Shown one piece after another: positions 41,986 through 52,188 of a DNA stretch of 64,000 nt. The position numbers and the translations under genes are program-made. This DNA comes from Chondrosia reniformis (lineage: Eukaryota > Porifera > Demospongiae > Chondrillida > Chondrillidae). Under the pieces are notes generated by a model. It made no database searches. It was not told the DNA's origin and was given only the letters and a program-made list of their open reading frames with translations. The stretch lies in contig OX359189.1 in the NCBI GenBank assembly GCA_947172415.1, positions 8,570,501 through 8,634,500 on the forward strand, in the 5' to 3' direction. Each line of letters begins with the position of its first letter. The stretch's first letter is position 1.

Positions 41986-42311
41986 GCAGTGTTAATTATG
42001 TCAATATATACCTAAAACTATAGTGCTGGGAAAGTATAGAAAGTGTAGGCTATAATTACCTACTTTATACACTTTACTGTTCCTTACTGTTTTCCTTTAG
42101 GTTCTACCAGAATAAGCTAACTTTCCCGCCAAAGATAAAGATCAAAGGCATGTAGTGAAGAACTTTATCACTGAGGCAATGCAGACCATCAGCATATTAG
42201 TGGCTTCTTTAATGATATTCATTAAAGATTCATAATATTTTAATTATATTCATATTTTAGCTATGAATATCGAGCGGGATCCACACTGTACCTAGTAAGA
42301 CCCTTCTAAAT

Positions 42312-45300
42312 AGGGTGTTACTAAAATGCGGAACGGTACGGAACGTTCCGCAAAGGAGAAATACGCTTTTTCCCACAGAACGTATCATTACCGCATATAC
42401 TCGTATAGCGTATAGACATATTATTGCGCAATTATTGGAATCAATTATAACTTTGTCAGATATTCGTCTTGAAGAACTCTGTCAGATATTCGTCTGGAAG
42501 AACTCTGTCAGATATTCGTCCTGATGTTCTCCTTGTAAGTATTATACTTTGTGAAATACATTAAGCAACTCTACTAAGCTACTAAATATTTCCAGAAAAC
42601 AAATATTGTTTTTTGCAAACTGCCCCCATTTCAAGTTTTTAGAACCTTGAAGGATTTGATATAAAATCACAAGCGCATAAGCGTATCTCGGACATGTCAT
42701 TCTGTTGAGATATGAAGTCTTCTTCTGAATTATTTATCTTTATTTTAAATTCATTGCCTGAAGTGGATACCTACTTACATGTTAATTAAGAAGTAAGATA
42801 TTATCCATCTTTACAGTCTTATTCTTGTTCATAAAGTCTTCTTGTACTTTATAGACCAGAAGAATCTGTGATGTTTTTGTTAAAGAAGCCAAAAGTATCA
42901 GGAGCAATTTTATGAAGGTATAGTTACTTAATTGCTAACCATACATTCACTTTCTTATTATTTGTGTATGATGATAGTTACATGAGCATGCTGCCTGAAC
43001 CAAAATTGATAATGCTAAACACATTAACTGATGAAGGAAGATGCAAACAGAATTTAATAAAATGACAACTACTAAGGATGATATATTGCTGAAAAATGTA
43101 GTTATAAGAAATCTCCCTTTCAACTATTAATGCACATGAAGACAAAATGCAATGATTATTTGTAACATTTCGCCCACATTTGAACATACATGAATTTACA
43201 ATAGTGCATGGTTATGCGCACTGTAAATTGATTACAGGAATATGAAGAACAGTTTGGTCAGGAGTTGGAGCTGAATGCTAGTATTAATTCATATGTCAGG
43301 TCCTATGAACTTGCCTTCAACGGACCAAACACCATTCGATACCAGTTAGGTGTTCATGACCCAAGCTTTGATGAAGAAGGTAAATTAAGTATAGCTCCAT
43401 AGCTACTAGTGAGTGCAGTAGTGTTAACATCACATACATACACTAATATAACTTTAGATACAATCAGAAATCATGTTTATTTTATATGTCATTACTCTAT
43501 GGTGTTTTGTGTGTATGTATTGTTTTCATTATAGCCTTTGTACAGGTGTAGTGCAATTAACTCCCCTATAATTCATTTTGTTTTTGTGTCTCTTTAAAAC
43601 ATTTTTGTGTTCTGTAGTGTGACCTTTAATGAAACTTCTGACTTGACAGAAGTACAGGGAGTGAGATTGGAGCTTCTGAGTATAAAATGTCTTCAGCTCC
43701 TCCGAGCAATAATTTACAATGAAATCAAAAGGATTGACCCCCGAAGCCAAAGAGAACACTCCAGTAAATTACAGAAAGTAAGACCATTGAATGTAAGAAC
43801 TCACGTAGCATGTAGTACATGACCCAGCGGAGCTGAAGCAAAAGAGAAGACTCTTGTAAATGGTATTATGGTAGCTCCATGTTTGGAAAGGAAATAGATT
43901 CTTCCTTTTGCGTCAAGCATTGGACCAATGAAAAGGATTTAGAAACCACCTTTACTAATACTATGCAATGTAAAGCCTGCGTAAAAGGTTTTCTATGAGA
44001 TATGGCCTTGAAATTGATGGCATTCAAGCACCGACCAGAATTGGTGAACTGAACATCTAAGAACCAGCAATTAGTTCAAGTTTAAATACTTGTTATTTAC
44101 ACTTTACTTTGCTTATTTTGATGTAGCACTCCAATTACAACTCAAAATCACCAACTAGAACTTTGAAGGTATACTCCTGCAGAAAATACATTTATAAACA
44201 CAGTTGGAATACTATACATATACTCTATGCACTCGGTGATAGATATTTACTATCCGTTTCTTCACTCAGGGGGGTGGGGGGGGCTATGTACTTTAGCTAC
44301 ACAGTAGTTGATTGTATTTGATTGTTTTACCTGAATCAATTATAGATTCTGTGTTTGTGATTCTTTTATAATTATGTAGTGTCTTAGAGGGCTGTCACTT
44401 GAAGGTGATCTAAGCATTCTACCTGAAGAAGAACAATACATGCAAGATATGGGAGGTGACACAACTCAATATGACCTTGAACCTTGTGAAGGTCCACCGA
44501 GGACCAACTCCATTGGTGCCTTGGTAACTAGAGATGTTACGCGTATCACTCTTACAGGGCAAAATGGATTTCCTTGAGGAGGATATTCAGTCTGGTGTTC
44601 CTTCGGCACACTGGATGTTGTCAGACATTTTCATTCAGAAACTTCAGGAGGCTAAAGTATGTCCTTGCTCAATCCATGGCAGCATGAGGTTCAAGATCAT
44701 CCATGTCCTGTTTGTGTTTAGGCAAAGCAGGAAGAGAAAGAGAAAAAAGAAAACTCTGGAAATGAACTTGGATTCCAAGACTCCACTTTTGTGGAACTGG
44801 CTTTGAGGGTCCTAGGACTAATGTGTGATGGACAAAACAGAACTTTGCAGGTAAATTGCAAGAAGAAATTAAGTACCATATTTACTATTGTCACGAAACA
44901 GGTGGAGATTTCTGAGCTGATACTTGCGTAATATCAGTTCCATTCATGTACTTCAAACTGGTATACGATAACTCTTAATTTGTTGTTGCTTTTTCTACTA
45001 CTACTTCTTATTTATATATAGGACATGTAAGACATTACATCTTGGCAAGTATGTATACAAGTACACAGGCTCAGCAGTTAAAGAATTGTTTTATTTATGT
45101 ACTTATACTTTTTAATATTTTTTATAATATCAGTTTAGTGCATATATTTACTATACCTTGTTTTTTTAGGATCATCAATGTAAAAAAGAAATATCTCACC
45201 TCCCTTGGGTTTAGGAGGGATACAGCCCATGCTACCCGTATTTTGGCGCCTAATTTGACTATAATCCACCCCTTTTGATTGTCAAAAGTATTCACTTAAA

Positions 45301-45448
45301 TGTAGAATATCAATTTGAATGTTAATTACATAATTATAACTAAATAATATAATAATAATAAGTAAATATCTTACGAAATCGCTAACGTTTTGTAACGCAT
45401 CACGTGCTGCGGAACGTTCCGTTCCGTTCCGCATTTTAGTAACACCCT
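42312..45448. mobile_element. TIR transposon that captured host gene fragments
   Basis: A 3137-bp element. The 41-bp TIRs begin AGGGTGTTACTAAAATGCGG and differ at one base (GGTACGG versus GGAACGG). The flanks are a 6-bp target duplication, CTAAAT (42306-42311 and 45449-45454). A 6-bp duplication with 5'-AG ends is the pattern described for Polinton/Maverick elements, though this element is far shorter and no Polinton protein is visible; other families remain possible. The interior holds intron-containing host-like exons (see 42853-45040) and no recognisable transposase, so it is non-autonomous. Confidence 0.85.
42853..45040 (+). pseudogene. IP3-receptor/RyR-like gene fragment inside the transposon
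   Basis: Plus-strand exons between AG and GT sites: about 42855-42918 (TRRICDVFVKEAKSIRSNFM), 43239-43381 (EYEEQFGQELELNA... ending PSFDEEG), 43619-43789 (VTFNETSDLTEVQG..., KCLQLLRAIIYNEIKRIDP), about 44381-44522 (CLRGLSLEGDLSILPEEE...), 44559-44657 (GKMDFLEEDIQSGVP...) and 44722-44850 (FVELALRVLGLMCDGQNRTL). The last resembles the RIH-associated segment of IP3/ryanodine receptors (L-R-x-L-x-L-x-C...N-R-x-L-Q). The next exon, after about 45009, needs one extra base to continue as DYVRHYILA, so the copy is frameshifted. Introns are retained, so capture was from genomic DNA. The family call rests on recall of the motif. Confidence 0.5.
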
Positions 45449-45950
45449 CTAAATACGTCAGGCTCACGTATGTTAATGGATTGGAAGTTGCGGATAAAAA
45501 TGGCACAGAGTTTAAAAAATTGTATGCCCCTGAAGCGCCCTACAACGTAATTGGCTAATATATATCAAATATAATTAAGTTAAACATGTTCAATAATGTA
45601 TACATTATAATAATGATAATAATAATAACTGTAAAATTAGAGTGACACATGCATGTGTATGCACTAGGCGCCAAGCTGGGCCCATGAATTACTAGTCTAG
45701 GAGTTACAGGAGTTATATATGAATTGAGCTCTTCTTGTTACTTCCTTCATGCACTTTGAACTTGCAACATTTGAACATGAAGTAATCGTAAGCATAAACA
45801 GAGAGGTTTAGGTACAGTTTGAGTTTGGTGAGACTGTTTCTAAAGCTATACGGGTATCTATACTGGTATTCTATATATAGCTGCTAAATTTTTCCCAAGC
45901 TATGTCTATATAACTACAAAATGATCTAGAAACCTCATTCTGTATATATA

Positions 45951-46190
45951 CAGTAGTACCCCTTTTGAGATACCACCCTCAGGGACCAGTCTAAGATGGT
46001 TTTTCAAAAGTGGTGGTCGCTCAAGGTGTCTGCCATCTTTATCCTTCTCTATCCCCTGAATTTGCGTTTTTCCAACGCCCAAATCCTTCACTACTTCATG
46101 GCAAGATTCCTTCTCAATGACTCCTATCCTTAATTTCTTCCAGGGTCAATACCTTTCTTTTGGAGCTCGCTAATGCCATTTGATGCTGAA
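45951..46190 (-). mobile_element. pogo/Tigger transposase remnant
   Basis: Starts with a TIR-like CAGTAGTACCCCTTTTGAGA after TATA. The minus strand encodes the CENP-B-type N-terminus of a pogo transposase: ASSKRKVLTLEE, then after a frameshift RIGVIEKESCHEVVKDLGVG and KTQIQGIEKDKD. Frameshifted and truncated; right end not found. Confidence 0.7.
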
Positions 46191-46199
46191 ACTAAGGTA

Positions 46200-47700
46200 A
46201 GATTGACGCACATCGACTCGGACACAAAATTTGGTGCAGTTTATTACCTCAGGCGGTTGTTAAATCAGCAATCATGTGCATCAGAGGAAGCAGATCCATC
46301 AAAGCTAATTATAATGATAATATTACACTGGGATTGACCGAAAGTCACCCAGTTTACTAACTTTACATGGACTTTATTTATAAATCTATCAGTTAGTAAT
46401 ATATAAACTCATTGACTTGTTTTATTTGTTACTACTATTGTTAATCAATTTGCTTGGGAAAAAAAATATTATATAATAAGAAGTTACATTTCTCCAGCCT
46501 GTAACTGATCTAAAAGGGTATTGACCTATATAGTCCTATGTATATATATATTTTTAAAATTTCCTGGTTTATTTGTTTGTGTTTGTGTGTGTTATCATAA
46601 ACCTTGGGTGGTATACATCTGAGGAAGCCATTACCATGGTAACTGTTTTGCTAGAAATAACTCGCATATTTTTTCTGTATATTCATAGCTGGAGTGGCAC
46701 TTAGGGGTTGGACCTTGACTGTTGGTCATGCTCTTTGGATTGCAAATGCAGCTTATTTTCTAGGCATTATAAACACACAGGGTGTGGTTTACAATAACGT
46801 TAAAAGGACTTTGGCTTTTCAAATCCTTGCGTGTACAAAATGCAATTCTGCTCTTCTTAAATAGACTGGCTCTCTTTGGAATATATCTATCCATGTATTT
46901 CTTATATAGGATCACAATCTGGAGTCCAGGACTATATATCTGCATGTATACATCATTCTTCCATTACAACTATATATATAGGAAACGTTGATGTAATTAG
47001 GCTATGAATGTCATTATAAGCACCCCAGCACGTCACATCAAACTAGTTAAATCATAGATCTTCTATACTTATATATACGTAACCGTAAGTATAGAAGATC
47101 TATGGTTACATATCACTGAAACAGAAATATAGTACATTTTGTGGTGCCCATTCAATACAGGTAATTTATAGCTATCTAGAGCACTTTGTAACAATCTTGC
47201 ACTGCGCGCTTTCAAACAATTTGGACTCTACTATACTTGATTATGATTGCCCAAGTTATTTGTGAGCGGGACGGTCCCATGAGTCCAATTAGGTGTTTTT
47301 CATATCAGGACCTGTGAATGAGGAAAAAACGTTACAACTCTTCAGCTAAACTTTCATTCTGGTGTTCAGTTGACTTAGCTAGAAGTTAAAGAATGCAAAT
47401 TTAAATCAGCTTGAGCAGCAAAAAAGCGATCCGGCAAAAACCGTAACGTAAGCTTGCAAATGTACACTTGGATATACACATATACACACAATGAAAAGTG
47501 AAGTCTCCTGACAGATCAAAAGGTGCATGTCTATGATGATAACAGTCCATAAATCATGGATTATCGAGTGAGTTTGACGTTGCATACGCCGATCCACTAA
47601 ATGCTGTCCGCATAATGGATTAGTGTTGTGTCTCCATTTCAGGGGCAAATTTACATAAAACAAAATACGAAATATACAGCAGAATGGGTGCTAGAGGTGT
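46200..47700. other. Intergenic, no gene recognised
   Basis: AT-rich sequence before the oxidase gene. Only a palindrome at 47053-47104 stands out. ORFs at 46760-46991 overlap antiparallel and show no domain. Confidence 0.5.
47053..47104. repeat. Palindrome with CATAGATCTTCTATACTT arms
   Basis: Arms CATAGATCTTCTATACTTA and its complement around a short TACGTAA-like centre. A shorter relative lies at 55772-55813. Could be a tiny MITE; function unknown. Confidence 0.85.
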
Positions 47701-47740
47701 CCGCCATTTATGGGTTTCCGATATAGCAGTGTTCCAATGC

Positions 47741-47752
47741 CTATATATATAG
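47741..47752 (+). promoter_or_regulatory. Possible TATA box of the oxidase gene
   Basis: CTATATATATAG lies about 25-35 nt before the first in-frame ATG at 47775. Such words are common in this AT-rich window, so support is weak. Confidence 0.2.
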
Positions 47753-47774
47753 TTTTCTAGTATTACGACGCAGA

Positions 47775-49333
47775 ATGATACTGCAAGCGAGCACAATGGT
47801 ACGCTCTACTGTTGCTTTTGTTGTATTGGCTTTCGCTGTGTGCAAGACTGAGGCAACAGCGGCCTGTAAAAATTCCGATAATCATGTGCTGATTCTTGGA
47901 GCAGGAATAGCTGGGATACAGGCGGGTAAGAAATTAACCGAAAGAGGCATTACCAATTTCCTCATTATAGAAGGTCAGGATGATATCGGAGGAAGGATAA
48001 AAAGCATTCCGTTTGGGTCTCGAAGTATTAACGTTGAGATAGGGGCAAATTGGATTCAAGGTGCTAGCGAAACCAGCAAAAATCCCATATTGACGTTGAA
48101 AGAAAAGTATGACCTTAGAGGTGATATTAGTGACTATAGTATAGCTTCTCTGTATACTACAATGGTGTAGCGCTAGACGAGGACCAAAAAGATAACTACT
48201 CTTCTGAAATTCAAGAATTTAAGAATAAGGTTTATGACCTGGGAGACGATAATAAGTTCAAACACTTTTCTGTTACACAGGCACTTAGATATGTAGGATG
48301 GTTTCCATTGTTTAGTGATGTTCTTATGAGCTTTTATGAATGGTTTGAGTTTGACTTTTGCGATGCAACCGAGCCTAGTAAAACATCAGTGTTCTATACT
48401 TACCCAATGGCGACTTATGAGAAAGATCTAGATCCGGGTAGTACTCAAGAAGAACGTGTGGACTTTTTTGTAGCTGATGAAGATGGTTACGCAAAAATAG
48501 TGAGAGGCATTGCTGTGGAGTATTTACTTTCTAACTACACTCAAGATAATAGGCTTAAACTAGGAGAGACAGTAAAAAGGATTGAATATTGGCCGGAATG
48601 TGCTTGTGTGAATACTACTCGTACTGATGGTGCCAATGCACAATACTGTGCTAAAGAGGTCATCACCACCTTTAGTCTAGGAACACTCCAAAGAGGGACA
48701 GTAGAATTTGTACCAGAACTTCCAGACTGGAAGAGACGTGCCATAAACTTATTTGAAATGACTGTTTATCTGAAAGTCTTTGTAGAATTTCCCAGTATTT
48801 TCTGGGACACAGACATGGAATTTATTGGACATGCGTCTCCAGCTAGAGGATATTATCCTTTGATTCAACCTCTGAATGCTAATGGAAAATTCTATCCAGC
48901 TAATACTAATGTGTTAATATTTACATTAGTTGGAGAAGAAGCCAAACGGGTTTCAGTGCAAAGTTATGAAAAAACTAGAGATGAAATTCAGGATGTAATG
49001 AAGGATATTTATCCACGTGCAACTGTTCCACCACCAAGTAATATATATGTTCCAGATTGGTATAGAAATCCTTTATTTTATGGTACATACACGAGCTGGC
49101 CACCAACTACGGAAGAATGCATTCATGAAGACTTGGTTAAAGAGGTAGGTAGTATCCATTTTGCTTGGGAACATACACATCGACAATATTTTGGTTTTGT
49201 TCATGGAGCTTACTATTCAGGAGACAGAGCAGCTTCAGAAATTGCTGGTGCATCCTATTCAACATCTACAAGCTTCAATATCATCACCATCTGCATAGTA
49301 GCAGTGGCATATACTATTACTTGGCTATCCTAA
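47775..49333 (+). pseudogene. Polyamine-oxidase-like flavin amine oxidase with one frameshift
   Basis: Intronless reading frame of about 519 residues, interrupted once near 48156. The first part opens at 47775 (or ATG 47796, MVRSTVAFVVLAFAVC, a signal peptide), carries the FAD dinucleotide motif LILGAGIAGIQAGKKL, the acidic strand end IIEGQDDIGGRI and EIGANWIQG, then stops at 48170. The rest continues in another frame from about 48158 (YNGVALDEDQ) through EWFEFDFCDATEPSKTS, VYLKVFVEFPSIFWD and the C-terminal FAD segment FAWEHTHRQYFGFVHGAYYS. The total of 1559 nt is one base short of a whole frame, so a single deletion explains it. The usual FAGE is FAWE here. A hydrophobic C-terminus (FNIITICIVAVAYTITWLS) suggests a membrane or GPI anchor. 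Family enzymes oxidise polyamines, making H2O2. The shift may be real or an assembly error. Confidence 0.75.
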
Positions 49334-50386
49334 GTACTTAGTTTTTACATGCATATGTCTACACACTGTTTTAGAATCTTTAAATCAATGACATCAAGAT
49401 ATACATAAACAGTATGCATGGAAAGTGAATTATACATTTAATTACTTTTTGTAATTGCCTTTACATGTATAATCACTATTATAATTATTGTTTCACAGTC
49501 ATAATCTTTACGATTCTGGACCCTCAGTATTCTCTAAATTATATAACGAACAGTATATAGAAGAAATGAAATGTTATACAATATAATACTGTCTTACTTT
49601 AATTAAAGGATAACAGAGCCAAGATAAACAAATGTAACCATTACACAGAAGCTTACTATATATCTATTTTTTGCAATAAAGAATAACTCAAATTCATAGA
49701 ATAATTAACTTTGGGTGAAATTGCCCTAACCTATATATAATGGTAGGTAGGCACATGCATGTGCACTGTTCATAGGAATTTGAGACTCATATAACGGATC
49801 GGAATTAGAGGTATCATTGTTATAGGGAGCCCAATACAATAGCTGCTTGAATTGGACCAGATATTGTAATTAAAGAATAACAGCATGTTACATGTTGTAT
49901 AGTGTGCACATTTTCCCTGAGACACTAGAGTGCTTGGCCCAAGTGTCTGACTGTTTTACAGGACATTCTCCAGCTACCTTCCCAGTAGGCAGCCATTTGG
50001 AATGGCTTCTGGCGAAGAGAGGGAAATGCAAATGGCGGCATTCGGTAAGCTTAAATTAACTAAAATATATAAGCTTTTCTATTGTTCTTTATAATTTTGA
50101 GGACATTTAAGTGTTCAGAATTATTAACTTAATATTTAAACCATATAATATCAACAAAACGTCCTACATAGTGATTTGAGCGCAGGGGGTGGCAGCCCAT
50201 GTGTTTTAGTTTAAATTATAAGTATATACAATTTTTTCTCACTGAACACATATATAACAAGGCTGTATGTACATTGGTCTCTACATATATGTATACATAC
50301 TCATGAGTCATACCAACAAAAACATTATAAACATTTGTTACTTGAATTTTAAAACAGTCATCTGGAAACCACACCTTTCTAAGCCT

Positions 50387-50452
50387 TTATGGTTCTAAAA
50401 TGAAAGATCATAAAATGTGTTCATTTTATGATCTTTCATTTTAGAACCATAA
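50387..50452. repeat. Perfect 31-bp-arm hairpin
   Basis: TTATGGTTCTAAAATGAAAG... and its exact complement are separated by only TGTT. Could be a small foldback element or structured RNA; no relatives noticed in the window. Confidence 0.95.
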
Positions 50453-50842
50453 ATATGCTATAATAAAATAAACAAATAAATGAAACATTTGTAATATATA
50501 ATAACTAGTTAACTAAATACACCACTGTAAATAAGTCGTTGTACCGCAGGTCTCCCATGCATTAAAAAGGAAGGAAAAAATTAAATATTTTAAAGCCGGA
50601 AATGTTGGCGGCCATAATATTTAGCGTTTTGCTTAAGCAATACTATTTGGCATTTGTGTTTGGCAAAAGAGAACTGGTCTGCATGACTACGTTCCAACAA
50701 TTAAGAATGTACAAAAAATTAATGCAAAAATATGTCATGTGTTGGTTGCAAGGTGGTCATTTGAATCATTAGAACCTAAGTTTGTTTTACGTTTGGACGT
50801 ACTGTATATGTACGTTGTATATGTCCAAGTTTGAAACGTTTA

Positions 50843-50935
50843 CTGTAAAGCTGGAAATGTTGGTGGCCATTGTTTTTATTTTCAAATGCTAATTTTACCA
50901 AATTTAATGGTACGCTAATATTTCCAGCTTTACAG
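50843..50935. mobile_element. Short MITE with CTGTAAAGCTGGAAAT ends
   Basis: 93 bp flanked by TA on both sides (50841-50842, 50936-50937), TIRs CTGTAAAGCTGGAAAT and complement. A diverged partner of one end is at about 50592 (TTTAAAGCCGGAAATGTTGG). Confidence 0.8.
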
Positions 50936-52188
50936 TAGTTGGTATTTTTGGGGCTCGTTTATCCTGAATAGCATTATTGGTAATATTGCAATGAACGGAT
51001 ATACTGATAACAATATTAATATATTGTCACAGTGATTCAAATCAATAGCTAAAGGCTGCAGTCATTAATATTGCTTTGTGGATAATGACAGAAAAGAATT
51101 TGAGGCCATGCAATAGCACATTACTATTGTAACTGCAAGCAAACATTAAAAAATATTAACAATCATAATATTTTACTAACCATCAGTTTGTGGATTAGTT
51201 TCTTCTGGTAGTCCACGAACGTTTGCATCTACTGTTATCTATATATACATAGATAGATAAAACTTGTCAGGAGCTCTATGACTACTATAGTACAGTCAAT
51301 AAATTCACGTCTTTAATTTAATTTAATTTGTTTCAGCAATTTATATTAGTAAAGTTTCAAGAATTATATATGTTAAGCAGAGCAAGAGACAAGATCAAAA
51401 GTTATGTTTAATACACAAATTCTTATAATCAATTACCTTACTTACCCCTGTATGACCATGAGTTTCTGCTGGATTTATAGCAAAGGAAAAAATAATGTTT
51501 AAATTATAATTACAGTGTCACCCCAATATTTCACCCCTTCTTAAATCTACCTACGTATCTCACTAATCTGCCTAGTTTATTTTGTAAAATTGTCTAAAGA
51601 ATACATAATCTGCCTCAACACATGCTGCCTCCATAAGGCTTTTTAATAACAAGAAATTTACATCCATGAATGGGTATGCATGGCTGAGCAAAAGAGAACC
51701 AAATAGAGAGAGAAAAGAGGAATGTGAATATATACGTATTATATAAACAAAGAAATCCGGGTAGTATATATATACTCAGGAGAAATCACTACTTCTTATC
51801 AAAGACAGTGGGCAGTATATTAATTGTGAGAACAATAATTGATGACATTCTTAAGAGAAAGGTTGACTGGGATGCCACAGAGAGTTACCGAAACAAAATG
51901 AGGAATTCGAATAAGGCCAAACACCAACCTAATTAATCCACCAATTAACCTCACTAATCCACCAATCCCACAAATCCGCAACATTTCCCTCAAATCAATC
52001 GTGGCAGATTATGTGACACTACGTATATTTGTATCATAATAATGTTTAAATTTACCCTTTCCCCTTGCAATTGATGTCTGTGGGAATTTATTTTGTAAAG
52101 TTGTCTAAAGAAATGGAATAAAACATTAACAATACTGTAAAGAAAAGGTAAAAAGAGGGTATGAAACTATTTATAATGAATTACTCAC

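Larger units (their letters stand above)
40948..42277 (-). mobile_element. TIR transposon remnant, possibly Mutator-like
   Basis: Ends are inverted: left CCGCTCGATATTCATAGCTA, right its complement ending ...ATCGAGCGG, with further inner similarity. A second copy of the arm beside the left end makes a local palindrome. The interior holds two minus-strand ORFs with zinc-binding character (41719-41985 and 41188-41424). No DDE core is visible, so it is partial. Target duplication not resolved. Confidence 0.6.
49340..51150. other. Intergenic with MITEs, no gene recognised
   Basis: AT-rich DNA holding the hairpin at 50387-50452 and the MITE at 50843-50935. A short ATG frame at 50002 (MASGEEREMQMAAF, then GTAAGC) could be a first exon, but nothing that continues it was found. 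Confidence 0.5.

Noticed and set aside
42420..42530. Coding repeat GTCAGATATTCGTCTTGAAG inside the transposon
   Set aside because: Three short tandem units, but the frame stops at once and no exon could be supported.
50002..50044. Possible first exon MASGEEREMQMAAF with GTAAG donor
   Set aside because: No downstream exon could be joined, and nearby sequence is MITE-related.
51180..51490. Further gene H tail exons (DANVRGLPEETNPQTD and ETHGHTG)
   Set aside because: Splice-like boundaries exist, but phases do not match the upstream phase-0 exon (an immediate TAG in that phase), so I left them out of the model.
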